Shown piece by piece: positions 46,550-55,663 of a DNA stretch of 64,000 nucleotides. A program made the translations under genes and the position numbers. Under the pieces are notes generated by a model. The model did no database searches. It was not told where the DNA came from and was given only the letters and a program-made list of their open reading frames with translations. Location: the NCBI RefSeq assembly GCF_012979275.1, contig NZ_JABASZ010000040.1:1-64000 (forward strand), given 5' to 3'. The DNA comes from Pseudopontixanthobacter vadosimaris (GTDB lineage Bacteria; Pseudomonadota; Alphaproteobacteria; Sphingomonadales; Sphingomonadaceae). Numbering within the stretch: the first letter of the stretch is position 1; each line of letters opens with the position of its first letter.

Positions 46550-48081
46550 GCATCCTGCCGCCCCCGCCACCACCCCCGCCGCCGCCCCCATCTCCGGCGC
46601 CTGCCCTTCCGCAGATCGGGGACATGATGAACGCACATGCGGTAAATCCGTGGGTGGCGTTCGCCTATCTGGCGGCGGGCGTCCTGTTCATTCTCGCCCT
46701 GCGCGGCCTGTCCTCGCCCTCGACCAGCCGCATGGGCAACCGCCTCGGCATGGCGGGGATGCTGATCGCGGTGGTAACCACGCTGGTGACGCATGACATC
46801 GCGGGGCTGGGCGAAACGCTGATCGCCATCGGCATCGGCGGCGGGATCGGCTGGCTGATCGCCCGGCGCATCGCCATGACCGACATGCCGCAACTGGTCG
46901 CGGGTTTCCACAGCCTGGTCGGTCTGGCAGCGGTCCTCGTCGGCTGGGCCGCGTTCCTCAATCCTGCCGCCTTCGATCTTCTGGTGGTGGGGGGCATCGA
47001 ACGTTCGGGCGACCTCGTCGGGATCGTGATGACGATCGCCGCCGCCAGCCGCATCGAGATGGCGCTGGGCGTCGCCATCGGTGCCATAACCTTCTCAGGC
47101 TCGGTCATCGCTTTCCTGAAGCTGGCGGGAAAGATGAGCGGCGCGCCGATCCTGCTGCCCGGCCGCCACGCGATCAATCTCGGCATCATCGCCGCGATCA
47201 TCGTGCTGACCGCGCTGTTTGCCACTGGCACCATCGCGGAAGGCGGATATTTCGCCGCGCTGACCATCCTCGCCTTTATCGTGGGTTTCCTGCTGATCAT
47301 CCCGATCGGCGGGGCCGATATGCCGGTGGTCGTATCCATGCTGAACAGCTATTCAGGCTGGGCGGCTGCGGCGATGGGCTTCACCCTGCACAATACGGCG
47401 ATGATCATCACCGGCGCCTTGGTCGGATCGTCCGGCGCCATCCTGTCCTATATCATGTGCCGGGCGATGAACCGCAGCTTCATCTCGGTCATCGCGGGCG
47501 GTTTCGGGGCGGACAGCAGCGGCGCTTCGGGCGATGCGGTGAAGACCGACCGGCCCTGGAAACGCGGCAGCGCCGAGGACGCGGCCTTCATGCTGAAGCA
47601 GGCGGAGAATGTCATCATCATCCCCGGCTACGGCATGGCCGTCGCGCAGGCGCAGCATGCCCTGCGCGAAATGGGCGACATGCTGAAGGCGGAAGGCGTG
47701 AACGTGAAATACGCCATCCACCCCGTCGCCGGGCGGATGCCGGGGCATATGAACGTCCTGCTGGCCGAGGCGAATGTGCCTTATGACGAGGTCTTCGAAC
47801 TCGAGGATATCAACAGCGAATTCGCGCAAGCCGACGTTGCCTTCATTATCGGGGCGAACGATGTGGTGAACCCTGCCGCCAAGACGGACAAGGGGTCGCC
47901 CATCTACGGAATGCCCGTATTCGACGTGGGAAATGCAAAGACCGTGATGTTCATCAAGCGCAGCATGGGCGGGGCGGGCTATGCCGGTGTCGATAATGAG
48001 GTATTCTACATGGATCAGACGATGATGCTGCTTTCGGATGCGAAGAAGATGGTCGAGGAAATCGTGAAGGCGCTGGATTGA
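46546..48081 (+). CDS. pntB: NAD(P) transhydrogenase subunit beta with a polyproline N-terminus
   Basis: This 511-residue subunit has about eight to nine membrane helices (domain II) and a C-terminal NADP-binding domain III (G-Y-G-M-A-V-A-Q-A-Q-H, K-R-S-M-G-G-G-Y-A-G-like block, A-N-D-V-V-N-P-A). The coupled ATG at 46546 adds a tail with eleven consecutive prolines at 5-15, absent from normal PntB; the next ATG, at 46624, would give the typical length. ATGA coupling to pntAB favours 46546. Confidence 0.93.
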   Translation: MSILPPPPPPPPPPPSPAPALPQIGDMMNAHAVNPWVAFAYLAAGVLFILALRGLSSPSTSRMGNRLGMAGMLIAVVTTLVTHDIAGLGETLIAIGIGGGIGWLIARRIAMTDMPQLVAGFHSLVGLAAVLVGWAAFLNPAAFDLLVVGGIERSGDLVGIVMTIAAASRIEMALGVAIGAITFSGSVIAFLKLAGKMSGAPILLPGRHAINLGIIAAIIVLTALFATGTIAEGGYFAALTILAFIVGFLLIIPIGGADMPVVVSMLNSYSGWAAAAMGFTLHNTAMIITGALVGSSGAILSYIMCRAMNRSFISVIAGGFGADSSGASGDAVKTDRPWKRGSAEDAAFMLKQAENVIIIPGYGMAVAQAQHALREMGDMLKAEGVNVKYAIHPVAGRMPGHMNVLLAEANVPYDEVFELEDINSEFAQADVAFIIGANDVVNPAAKTDKGSPIYGMPVFDVGNAKTVMFIKRSMGGAGYAGVDNEVFYMDQTMMLLSDAKKMVEEIVKALD

Positions 48082-48401
48082 TGCGTCTGCTTCTTCTGGC
48101 TCCCGCGGCGGTTGTCGCCCTGCTGTCCGCCGGCTGCGTTCAGACCATCGCGGAAGGCCGGGTGCAGAGCGCGCTGGTCGATGCCGGGCTGTCCGAGAGC
48201 AATGCCGACTGCATGGCGGGCCGCATGGTCGACCGGTTGACTATCGACCAGCTCCGCAAGCTGGAGGCGATGAAGGCCCGCAAGGGCGAACCCACCGACC
48301 TGGCCAGCTATGTACGGCGGGTCCGCAATATCGGCGATGCCGAGGTCATCACGGTCACCGCCAGTTCCGCCGCACTGTGCGCCACCGGGCTGGCCCGGTA
48401 A
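48081..48401 (+). CDS. Small putative lipoprotein
   Basis: This 106-residue protein has a lipoprotein signal (L-S-A-G-C) and a short helical mature part with L-T-I-D-Q-L-R-K-L-E-A-M. The start ATG overlaps the pntB stop by one base. The mature domain contains two further cysteines (D-C-M and L-C-A-T). No named family is recognised, and a role with the transhydrogenase is not supported beyond position. Confidence 0.7.
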   Translation: MRLLLLAPAAVVALLSAGCVQTIAEGRVQSALVDAGLSESNADCMAGRMVDRLTIDQLRKLEAMKARKGEPTDLASYVRRVRNIGDAEVITVTASSAALCATGLAR

Positions 48402-48442
48402 CCCGCTTCCGGTGATCTGCCGCCAGCGATCTGCATGAGCGT

Positions 48443-48859
48443 TCAGGCAGGCTTCCAGGTCTGCGACCGGCACAGGAAGGCAGCGATGCAGCCCTTGATC
48501 CTGAGGTTGGTGCCGCTGCGATAGACATCGGCATTGAAATAGCGCCCGTCTTCGGGGCTGTAGCCTTTGCCCTCGTACCTGTCGCCATCGGGCGCGAGAC
48601 CCCAGAATATTCGCAAACCCCGTAATTTGCGCGATCGTTTCGCTGCATCCGGATTTTCGGTATCGCGTACGCCGCCTGCCGGTTCCGGCACCAGGAAATC
48701 GGATATCCTTCCGCACATCGCGTCACCGCAGCGATAGAACTCGACCACGGCCCGCCCATCGTCAGTTTTCCATTTACCGGTAATGTCGGCAGGCGCCGCA
48801 ATGGCTGACGCAGGCAGCATGGCAAGGCCGGCGGCGAGGAACGAGACAATCATCCGCAT
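48443..48859 (-). CDS. DUF2147 family secreted protein
   Basis: This 138-residue protein starts with a Sec signal peptide (cleavage near A-I-A-A-P) and continues with the DUF2147 block I-T-G-K-W-K-T-D-D-G-R-A-V-V-E-F-Y-R-C-G-D-A-M-C-G-R-I, then G-Y-S-P-E-D-G-R-Y-F-N-A and L-R-I-K-G-C. The four conserved cysteines suggest two periplasmic disulfides. Function is unknown. The start has GGAG at a proper distance. Confidence 0.9.
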   Translation of the reverse strand: MRMIVSFLAAGLAMLPASAIAAPADITGKWKTDDGRAVVEFYRCGDAMCGRISDFLVPEPAGGVRDTENPDAAKRSRKLRGLRIFWGLAPDGDRYEGKGYSPEDGRYFNADVYRSGTNLRIKGCIAAFLCRSQTWKPA

Positions 48860-49114
48860 ACAGGAATTCTCCGGAAACTCATGCGCGGCCGGACCGGCCA
48901 CGGACATCGTCTGGTCGACCATATCGGCAATCAACATACACCATACGGCCCGGCGCGCCACAAGGATGCCACATGGCTGTGGATTGCCGCCGATTGCCCG
49001 GCCCGATCACCTTTTTGGGACTGTTCGGGAAAAACACCGTCTGCCATGCATTATAGCCAGACGACCACCGGGCACAGCCCATCGGACCTTTCGGGATTGC
49101 AGGGGATTCGCGTT

Positions 49115-49831
49115 TTGCGAACATTGGGTATTATCGGCGGGATGAGCTGGGTTGCGACCCGGACCTATTACGAACGGATCAACAAGATCGTGCAAAGCCG
49201 GTTGACCAAACTGGCCAGTGCGCCGCTCGTGATCGACAGCCTCGACATGACGGAGCTTTACGGGCTTGAAAGCAATGGGGATTGGGACCGTGCGGCAGGC
49301 ATACTGACGGATTCGGCACGGCGGCTGGAACGGGCCGGAGCAGGCGCGATCCTGATCGGGGCGAATTCGATGCACCGCGTCTATGATCAAATCGCCGCTG
49401 CCGTCCAGGTGCCCGTCATCCACATCGCCGAAAGCGTCGGACAGGCAATGGCGGCGCGCAAGATCGACAGCGCCGCCCTTATCGGCACGCGCGACGTGAT
49501 GACGGGTAGCTTCTATCGGCAACGGCTGGTGTCCCACGGCGTCGATCTGACCGCGCCTGACATGGACACGGTCGCCATGGTCGACGGCATCATCAACAAG
49601 GAACTGCTGCTGGGCCGGGTGACGCGCGATGCGGAACGGGCGTTGAAGACTATCATCACCCGCAAGGAACAGGACGGTGCCGATGCCATCGTGCTGGCCT
49701 GTACCGAACTGGAGCTGGTCGTGGATGTCGATGCCAATGTCCTGCCGATCTTCGATTCCACCCGGATCCATTGCGAAGCGGCCGCAGACTGGATGCTGGA
49801 CGATACACTTTCCGGCGCGGACATAAGCTGA
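49115..49831 (+). CDS. Aspartate/glutamate racemase family protein
   Basis: This 238-residue protein belongs to the Asp/Glu racemase superfamily. It shows L-G-I-I-G-G-M-S-W near the N-terminus, the first active-site region with G-A-N-S-M-H in place of the usual G-A-N-T-x-H/C, and the second catalytic cysteine in V-L-A-C-T-E-L-E-L. The first catalytic position lacks a cysteine, so classical racemisation is uncertain. TTG at 49115 with AGGGGA upstream fits the family start; ATG at 49046 would add 23 residues. Confidence 0.83.
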   Translation: MRTLGIIGGMSWVATRTYYERINKIVQSRLTKLASAPLVIDSLDMTELYGLESNGDWDRAAGILTDSARRLERAGAGAILIGANSMHRVYDQIAAAVQVPVIHIAESVGQAMAARKIDSAALIGTRDVMTGSFYRQRLVSHGVDLTAPDMDTVAMVDGIINKELLLGRVTRDAERALKTIITRKEQDGADAIVLACTELELVVDVDANVLPIFDSTRIHCEAAADWMLDDTLSGADIS

Positions 49832-49961
49832 GCCCAGGTAATTACGGACCTTCGGGCTGCCGCTTCGTCGCTCAGGGCGCGAAAAGGCATAGGCGCGCGT
49901 GAGCTTATGTTGCCCGATTGTTCCCGTTGTCGGTGGAAGGCTGCCCTCCTAAACCGGCGCC

Positions 49962-51131
49962 GTGCCGAACCTTGCCCCCTATGCCGCCGATCCCGCCTGT
50001 TCGCGCGGCCGCGAATTTCCCGCAGCTCGCGGCGGCGCGCGAGGGCCGCGCAGCCATTTTCAGCGCGATCGCGACCGCATCATCCATTCCATCGCCTTCC
50101 GCAGGTTGCGCGGCAAGACGCAGGTGTTCATCGCGCCGGACGGGGACCATTACCGCACCCGGCTGACGCATAGTCTGGAAGTTTCGCAGGTCGGCCGCGT
50201 CATCGCCCGGACGCTCGGCCTCGACGAGGATCTGACCGAAGCGCTGTGCCTGGCGCACGATATCGGCCATCCGCCCTTCGGCCATGCGGGCGAGGATGCC
50301 TTGTCCGATTCCATGATCCGGCACGGCGGCTTCGATCATAACGCCCATACGTTGCGGGTGCTGATGCGCCTCGAAAGCCCCTATCCCGATCATGACGGGC
50401 TGAATCTCAGCTGGGAGGTTCTGGAAGGGCTGGCGAAACATAATGGGCCGGTCGCCGCGCCCGGCTGGGCGCTGGCGGAACTGGACGAAGCCTATCCGCT
50501 GGCGCTCGGCCAGTGGCCGTCACTGGAAGCGCAGGTTGCGGCGGTTGCCGACGATATCGCTTATGACAATCACGATATCGACGATGGATTGCGGGCGGGG
50601 TTCCTCGACCTGGACGATCTGCTGACGCTGGATTTCGTCGCGGATCAGTGGCGGGAAGTGGACCGGCGTTTTCCGGGCGCTCCGCATGAGCGCAAGCTGC
50701 GGGAACTCATCCGCAGCCAGATCGGGATCATGGTAAACGACGTGATCGATACCACCCGCCATGCCATTGCCGGCCTGGACGCCTCTTCCTCTTGCGATAT
50801 ACGGCAGGCCGAAAAGGCGGTTGCCTGCTTCTCGCCGGGCATGGCCGCGCAGGAACGGCGGCTGAAAACCTTCATGTATGAACGTCTGTATCTGCATCCC
50901 GAACAGCGCGAAACCGCCGAGAAGGCGGGGGATGTCGTCGCGCGGCTGTTTGCAGCCTATGCGCAGGATAGCACGCTGCTGCCGAAGGACTGGCTGGGCA
51001 GTCTGCCCGAACTCGAACCCATGCGAAGCCGCCACATTGCGGATTTCGTCGCGGGAATGACGGATCGCTTCGCCATCGAACGCTGTGCCGAGATCTATGG
51101 CATTCGGCCCGGCGGATTGAGCAATGTCTGA
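49962..51131 (+). CDS. dgt: Deoxyguanosinetriphosphate triphosphohydrolase-like protein
   Basis: This 389-residue HD-domain protein hydrolyses dNTPs to deoxynucleosides and tripolyphosphate. The metal ligands are in [11 protein letters not shown] and [13 protein letters not shown], and a later D in A-D-D-I-A-Y-D. It matches the shorter dGTPase type 2 subfamily. The GTG start at 49962 is used, and the first ~25 residues are of poor conservation. Stands alone. Confidence 0.93.
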   Translation: MPNLAPYAADPACSRGREFPAARGGARGPRSHFQRDRDRIIHSIAFRRLRGKTQVFIAPDGDHYRTRLTHSLEVSQVGRVIARTLGLDEDLTEALCLAHDIGHPPFGHAGEDALSDSMIRHGGFDHNAHTLRVLMRLESPYPDHDGLNLSWEVLEGLAKHNGPVAAPGWALAELDEAYPLALGQWPSLEAQVAAVADDIAYDNHDIDDGLRAGFLDLDDLLTLDFVADQWREVDRRFPGAPHERKLRELIRSQIGIMVNDVIDTTRHAIAGLDASSSCDIRQAEKAVACFSPGMAAQERRLKTFMYERLYLHPEQRETAEKAGDVVARLFAAYAQDSTLLPKDWLGSLPELEPMRSRHIADFVAGMTDRFAIERCAEIYGIRPGGLSNV

Positions 51132-51386
51132 CATGCGGCGCATGGCGGTGGTCGGAGTGTGTCTTGCGGCTTGGCTTCGAAAGGTTCGACACCCTCCAGC
51201 CCGGCCTGCTGCCCGGCAGGCGCGAGGGCGCTAACAGTCCTGCCGACATGCCGCGGCATTCCTCGACCCCCGGGCCGACCATCTGCTGCATGGCCGTTTG
51301 CGCCGGCTGCGTTCTTCTAAGGCGGCCGATATCGCGCGGGCTACGCCTGCCTTGTCCCGCGCAACCGCCGCTCAGGGAAAATAAGA
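51132..51386. other. Stretch without a convincing gene
   Basis: No conserved gene is seen here between dgt and the entericidin-type gene. A short open frame from 51125 and another ending near 51380 lack motifs or initiation signals. The sequence is GC-rich, with no repeats of note. Confidence 0.4.
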
Positions 51387-51415
51387 CAAAACGCCCGCCG
51401 GTGGTCCGGCGAGCG
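51387..51415 (-). terminator. Terminator of the entericidin-like gene
   Basis: On the minus strand CGCTCGCCGG pairs with CCGGCGGGCG (one mismatch) around a 4-base loop and is followed by TTTTGT. It lies 30 bp after the stop of the 42-residue lipoprotein gene. Confidence 0.75.
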
Positions 51416-51444
51416 TCATCCGATCAGCCGCAATCCATGCGAGC

Positions 51445-51573
51445 TTATATTTCCTCGTCAACCTCATTGGCGACAGATTCGATATCTTCGCCAGCGCCAT
51501 CGACCGTGTTGCATGCCGCCGCGCCGAGCGAGAGAACGGAAATTCCGAATGTCAGAATAAGTTTGCGTACCAT
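51445..51573 (-). CDS. Entericidin A/B-type small lipoprotein
   Basis: This 42-residue peptide has a basic start (M-V-R-K), a hydrophobic helix, a lipobox L-G-A-A-A-C at about 16-21 and a short mature tail C-N-T-V-D-G-A-G-E-D-I-E-S. The C-N-T-V-x-G-A-G-x-D motif is diagnostic of the entericidin EcnA/B family, which includes stress-induced lipoproteins. GGAGG lies 6 bases before the ATG. A terminator follows. A GGAAC-N16-CATT element upstream resembles an EcfG stress promoter. Confidence 0.9.
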   Translation of the reverse strand: MVRKLILTFGISVLSLGAAACNTVDGAGEDIESVANEVDEEI

Positions 51574-51611
51574 ATTTTCCTCCGAATTATCGTTATAGGT
51601 GCCGCAGATGG

Positions 51612-51636
51612 AATGCATTATCGCCGCTTAGGTTCC
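51612..51636 (-). promoter_or_regulatory. Possible EcfG-type (general stress) promoter
   Basis: GGAAC followed after 16 bases by CATT on the minus strand, one mismatch from GGAAC-N16/17-CGTT, ends 39 bp upstream of the entericidin-like start. Entericidin genes in Alphaproteobacteria are often general-stress regulated. Confidence 0.4.
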
Positions 51637-52544
51637 TAAAGTTCGAGGGACGTAAGCTTCTTCTTTCGTGACAGATGATGTTCGCGCAAGGTGATGGTCA
51701 GCCCGGCAGCGACGATCAGCGGGGCACCCAGCCACAAGGTGACCGGCGGCATATTGTCGAACACGAACCACCCGTACAGGGTCGCCCAGATCAAGGCGGT
51801 ATAATCCATCACGATGATGGTCGCTGCCGATCCATAGCGAAGGCTGGTGGTCAGCAGTATCTGCGCCACGGCCCCGCAGAACGCCATCCCGCCGATGATC
51901 GCCCAGGTCAGCCCGTCATGCGGCCCGGTCACGAAGGGTAGGGCGAGGGCCGCCAGCGGCGCCGTCATGGCCGTGAACCAGAAGATGATGGTGAACGGCC
52001 TCTCGGTCCTGTTCAGATCCTGGATCTGCAGCGAGATGAGGGCCACCAGAAAGGCTGCGACCAGTCCGACGCCGAGTCCCAGCGGGTCGATCGCGCCGCC
52101 GCCCGGCCGGGTGACGAAGAGAACGCCCGCGAAGCCGAGCGCGATGGCCGTCCAGCGATAGATACCGATCTTTTCACGGAACAGCACCATCGCCAGGAGA
52201 ACCGCGAAGATCGGGGTGGTGAAACTGATGGTAGTCGCTTCCGCCAGAGGCAGCAGGATAACGGCTCCGTAAACGAAGCCCATGCCGATGATGCCGTAGA
52301 GCGACCGGCGGAAATGCGCCCCGATCCTCGTCGTTCGCACGCTGGCGAGCCGTCCAGCCAGGGCCAGCCAGCCGGCGATGAGGCAGAAGGTCAGCGCCTG
52401 CCGCCAGAACACCAGTTCAGCGAGATGCACCCCGCGCGACGCCGCCAGCTTGACCAGCATGGACATGGTGGCAAGCGCCAGCGCCGTCGCCAGGCGCAGC
52501 GAAAGGGCAAGGAGGGGGCGAGGGAGCGCGACAGAACCGTCCAT
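51636..52544 (-). CDS. EamA-family DMT transporter
   Basis: This 302-residue protein has ten hydrophobic segments arranged as two EamA repeats (first with P-L-A-E-A-T-T-I-S-F-T-T-P-I-F, second with L-R-Y-G-S-A-A-T-I-I-V-M-D-Y), typical of drug/metabolite transporters that export amino acids or small metabolites. The C-terminus is basic (S-R-K-K-K-L). The substrate is unknown. A second, distantly related EamA protein is encoded at 54630. Confidence 0.9.
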   Translation of the reverse strand: MDGSVALPRPLLALSLRLATALALATMSMLVKLAASRGVHLAELVFWRQALTFCLIAGWLALAGRLASVRTTRIGAHFRRSLYGIIGMGFVYGAVILLPLAEATTISFTTPIFAVLLAMVLFREKIGIYRWTAIALGFAGVLFVTRPGGGAIDPLGLGVGLVAAFLVALISLQIQDLNRTERPFTIIFWFTAMTAPLAALALPFVTGPHDGLTWAIIGGMAFCGAVAQILLTTSLRYGSAATIIVMDYTALIWATLYGWFVFDNMPPVTLWLGAPLIVAAGLTITLREHHLSRKKKLTSLEL

Positions 52545-52647
52545 CCGGCAGCCATACGCCCGATGCCACTACGTTCAAGCGCAAGGCCGATGCCCGGCAA
52601 AAGTATTCGCCGGGCGCCGCCTTGTTCCAGCAGGCAGGGGTGGCCAT

Positions 52648-52881
52648 ATGCCGCCGGACATGGGGCTTACCACCGATCTCACCTTTGCCAGCGATGCCGA
52701 AATCCTCGGTCTCTGGGGCCTCGCATTCATCGTGCTGGCGCTGCTGGGTGAACGGCGGCGCATCCGGCGCGACCGGATCGATCAGGTCGGTTGGGTGCCC
52801 TGGACGGGGCTGTTCCTGATATGCGGCGTAATCGCCGCGGCGTTCATCACCCTGTCCGTCAAGGGGCTGATCACGAATTGA
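52648..52881 (+). CDS. Small two-helix membrane protein
   Basis: This 77-residue protein has two predicted membrane helices (about 18-33 and 51-72) with a positively charged loop (R-R-R-I-R-R-D-R) between them that should face the cytoplasm. AGGGG upstream of the ATG at 52648 supports the start; ATG at 52660 is possible. No named family is recognised. It is convergent with cpaF. Confidence 0.6.
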   Translation: MPPDMGLTTDLTFASDAEILGLWGLAFIVLALLGERRRIRRDRIDQVGWVPWTGLFLICGVIAAAFITLSVKGLITN

Positions 52882-52890
52882 CGGTGCCGG

Positions 52891-54411
52891 TCAGAGGCAG
52901 GCCTCCAGAAACGCCTGATCGAACCCGAACTGGCGCGCTTTCTCCAGAGTGTAGGGACGGAGGCCGGAACTGCGGTATTCGCCCATGATCTTCCCGTCCT
53001 CGCCCTCGTCGAGATATTCGAATTTGAACAATTCCTGCGTGACGATGACATCGCCTTCCATGCCGATGACTTCGGTTATGTTGGTGGTGCGGCGGGAACC
53101 GTCGCGAAGGCGCTTCACCTGCACGATCAGATCGACCGATTCGGCGATCTGGCGGCTGATGGCTTCCTTCGGGATCTTGATGTCGCCCATCAGGATCATG
53201 TTTTCCATACGGCCGAGACATTCGCGCGGGCTGTTGGCGTGAAGCGTGCACATGGAACCGTCATGACCGGTGTTCATGGCGGCCAGCAGGTCGAAACATT
53301 CCGCGCCGCGAATTTCCCCCAGGATGATGCGATCGGGGCGCATACGCAGGGCGTTCTTGACCAGATCGCCAATGGTAATCGCACCCTGGCCTTCGAGGTT
53401 CGGAGGGCGGGTTTCGAGCGGTAGCCAGTGCGGCTGCTGCAGGCGCAATTCGGCGGCATCCTCGATCGTCAGCACGCGTTCGCCCGGATCGATCATCTTC
53501 GACAGCGCATTCAGCATCGTGGTCTTGCCGGAACCGGTGCCGCCGGAAATGACGACATTCATCCGGCAGGCGCCGGCGATCTTCAGCGCCGTCGCCATCT
53601 TGTCGCTCATCGAACCGAAGTCCTTGAGCATGTCGATGGTGATCGGCTTTTCCGAAAACTTGCGGATGGACAGGGCCGTTCCGCGCAACGAAAGTGGCGG
53701 CACGATGACGTTGACGCGGCTGCCGTCCTTCAGCCGGGCATCGGCCAGCGGCGTGGTCTGGTCGACGCGGCGGCCCACCTGGTTGACGATACGCTGGGCG
53801 ATCTGGAACAGATGCTGTTCGTCACGAAACCGGATCGGCGCCATGACCAGCTTGCCCTTCTTCTCGATATAGGTCTGGTCGGGGCCATTGACCATGATGT
53901 CGGAAATTTCGGGATCGTTGAGCAGTTCCTCCAGCGGGCCGAAGCCGAGCAATTCGTCGATCAGCACCTTTTCCAGCGCGAATTGTTCGCGGCGGTTGAG
54001 GGTGACTTTCAGTTCGGCGAGCACCTCGAGGATGATCGGGCGGAATTCTTCCGACAATTCCTCTTTCGTCAGGGTCGAGGCGGCTTCGGGATCGACTCGT
54101 TCGAGCAGGCGGGGAAGAACCTGTTCCTTGATCTTGTGGACGCTGGCTTCGAATCCGCCGACTTCGACCTGCTCGTGAATATTGTTGGCCCGGTCGGCCA
54201 GACGAGTCATCGCATCGACGTTGCGGTCGTTTGCGATAGACGGTGCGACGGGGTTCGCATCGTCGCCGGGCAGGGGCGGGAACTGTTCGCCGCCGCGATC
54301 GGGCGACGCGGCTTTGCCGCTGCCACCGCGCATGGGCTTCGCGACTCCGAAGGAAGGCCGCCCGCCCGGGTTCATCCCTGCCGGTCCGTTTTTCCGCCCG
54401 AATGCGCTCAT
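52891..54411 (-). CDS. cpaF: CpaF/TadA-type secretion ATPase
   Basis: This 506-residue hexameric ATPase powers assembly of Flp/Tad pili. After a ~65-residue disordered N-terminus, the body has the family's F-G-P-L-E-E-L-L-N-D-P-E-I-S-D-I-M-V-N-G block, Walker A G-G-T-G-S-G-K-T-T, the Asp box T-I-E-D-A-A-E-L, Walker B R-I-I-L-G-E-I-R-G, and the His box. No other tad/cpa gene (cpaB, C, D, E, tadB, C) is next to it, which is unusual. Confidence 0.94.
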   Translation of the reverse strand: MSAFGRKNGPAGMNPGGRPSFGVAKPMRGGSGKAASPDRGGEQFPPLPGDDANPVAPSIANDRNVDAMTRLADRANNIHEQVEVGGFEASVHKIKEQVLPRLLERVDPEAASTLTKEELSEEFRPIILEVLAELKVTLNRREQFALEKVLIDELLGFGPLEELLNDPEISDIMVNGPDQTYIEKKGKLVMAPIRFRDEQHLFQIAQRIVNQVGRRVDQTTPLADARLKDGSRVNVIVPPLSLRGTALSIRKFSEKPITIDMLKDFGSMSDKMATALKIAGACRMNVVISGGTGSGKTTMLNALSKMIDPGERVLTIEDAAELRLQQPHWLPLETRPPNLEGQGAITIGDLVKNALRMRPDRIILGEIRGAECFDLLAAMNTGHDGSMCTLHANSPRECLGRMENMILMGDIKIPKEAISRQIAESVDLIVQVKRLRDGSRRTTNITEVIGMEGDVIVTQELFKFEYLDEGEDGKIMGEYRSSGLRPYTLEKARQFGFDQAFLEACL

Positions 54412-54629
54412 GCCTCGTCCCTTGATCCTTCATGTGGGGCTGCATCAGCCAGAAACTGGTAGATGCCGCCTTCCCGGAATTGGTGAATATCGGGGAAACC
54501 TTTTCAATTCCCTAAGCCGGGCCGGGGAACATCGAAGCCCTGCGTCCTTTCTTTCGGCCGCGGATGCGGCTAGGCGCGGTCCGGCGGTCCTGCAAAACTT
54601 GCCGGACCGGCAGATTTCCGGGGAATTGC

Positions 54630-55529
54630 GTGCTTCAGAACGACCGCAGCGGCCTGTTGTTCACGGCGGGCGGGTTCATCCTGCTCAGCAGTGGTGACGC
54701 GATCATCAAGACCATGAACGGCATGTGGGCGCCCACCGCGATTGCCGCGCTGCGCTATGTCGCTGGCGCCATCGGCCTGTGCACCTTGCTGTTCATGGCC
54801 GAGGGCAGGGCGGGCTTCCGGATGCCGCATCCCGGCCTCCAGCTGCTGCGCGGGGCTGCGGTGGCGTTCGCCACGCTGTGCTTCTTTTCCGCTCTGTTCG
54901 TCATGCAGCTGGCAGAAGCGACCACGATCGTCTTCGTCAGCCCTGTCCTGACGGCGGTGCTGGCCCCGATCTTTTTGAAGGAGAAATCCCGCCGGGTGAC
55001 CTGGATCGCATCGGGCATCGCCTTTGTCGGCGTGCTGATCGTGCTGCGGCCTAATTTCTCCGCGCTGGGACTGGCTGCGTTGCTGCCGCTCGGTTCGGCT
55101 GCCGGGATGAGCATCCTGTTCATGGCGAACCGCGCCGTTGCCGGGGCTGCCAGCCCGCTGGCGATGCAGGCGTTCATTGCCGCCTTTGCCGCTCCGATCC
55201 TGGTGATCGCCGCCTTGGTCGGACATGGCAGCGGGCTCACGTCGCTGGAAATCGGCAGCCCGGACTGGACCGTGGTGTTGCGCTGCATCCTTGTCGCGAT
55301 GTCGGCCAGTTGCGGCCACTGGCTCATCTATATGGGGACAACACGGGCGGGGGCCGCGACGGTTGCCCCGATGGTCTATGTGCAATTGCTGGTAGCTGTC
55401 GCGCTGGGCTGGTTCCTGTTCGGCGATGCGCCGGATGCCGCCACCTGGCTCGGCGCGGCCATCATCATCGCGGCGGGACTGTATCTGTGGGGCGCAGGAA
55501 AGGCCCGCGATGTGCCGAAAGCGGAGTGA
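54630..55529 (+). CDS. EamA-family DMT transporter
   Basis: This 299-residue protein has ten hydrophobic segments in two EamA repeats, with L-A-E-A-T-T-I-V-F-V-S-P-V-L and a corresponding segment in the second half. It is similar in architecture to the protein encoded at 51636-52544 but different in sequence. The GTG start at 54630 follows GGGG; an open frame reaches further upstream. Its substrate is unknown. It is divergent from cpaF. Confidence 0.88.
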   Translation: MLQNDRSGLLFTAGGFILLSSGDAIIKTMNGMWAPTAIAALRYVAGAIGLCTLLFMAEGRAGFRMPHPGLQLLRGAAVAFATLCFFSALFVMQLAEATTIVFVSPVLTAVLAPIFLKEKSRRVTWIASGIAFVGVLIVLRPNFSALGLAALLPLGSAAGMSILFMANRAVAGAASPLAMQAFIAAFAAPILVIAALVGHGSGLTSLEIGSPDWTVVLRCILVAMSASCGHWLIYMGTTRAGAATVAPMVYVQLLVAVALGWFLFGDAPDAATWLGAAIIIAAGLYLWGAGKARDVPKAE

Positions 55530-55663
55530 GCGCCATCCCTTACCATTGCTGTTGCATGGTGAGTTGCACTGCCGCAGCGCGCGTGCAAATTGACCCCAAG
55601 TCCTGACCGGCAGAGCGCGCGGAGCGCTCGTGCCCGACAATCTGAAGTGAAGGAATTTACCTT

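Noticed and set aside
51125-51234. Short frame after dgt beginning M-S-D-M-R-R-M-A-V
   Set aside because: It is only 36 codons long, arginine- and proline-rich, without homology signs or terminator; it could be a relic but nothing supports it as a gene.
55530-55663. A glmS ribozyme or RNA leader before glmS
   Set aside because: The leader is short, and the conserved ribozyme core is not apparent; this ribozyme is characteristic of Firmicutes.
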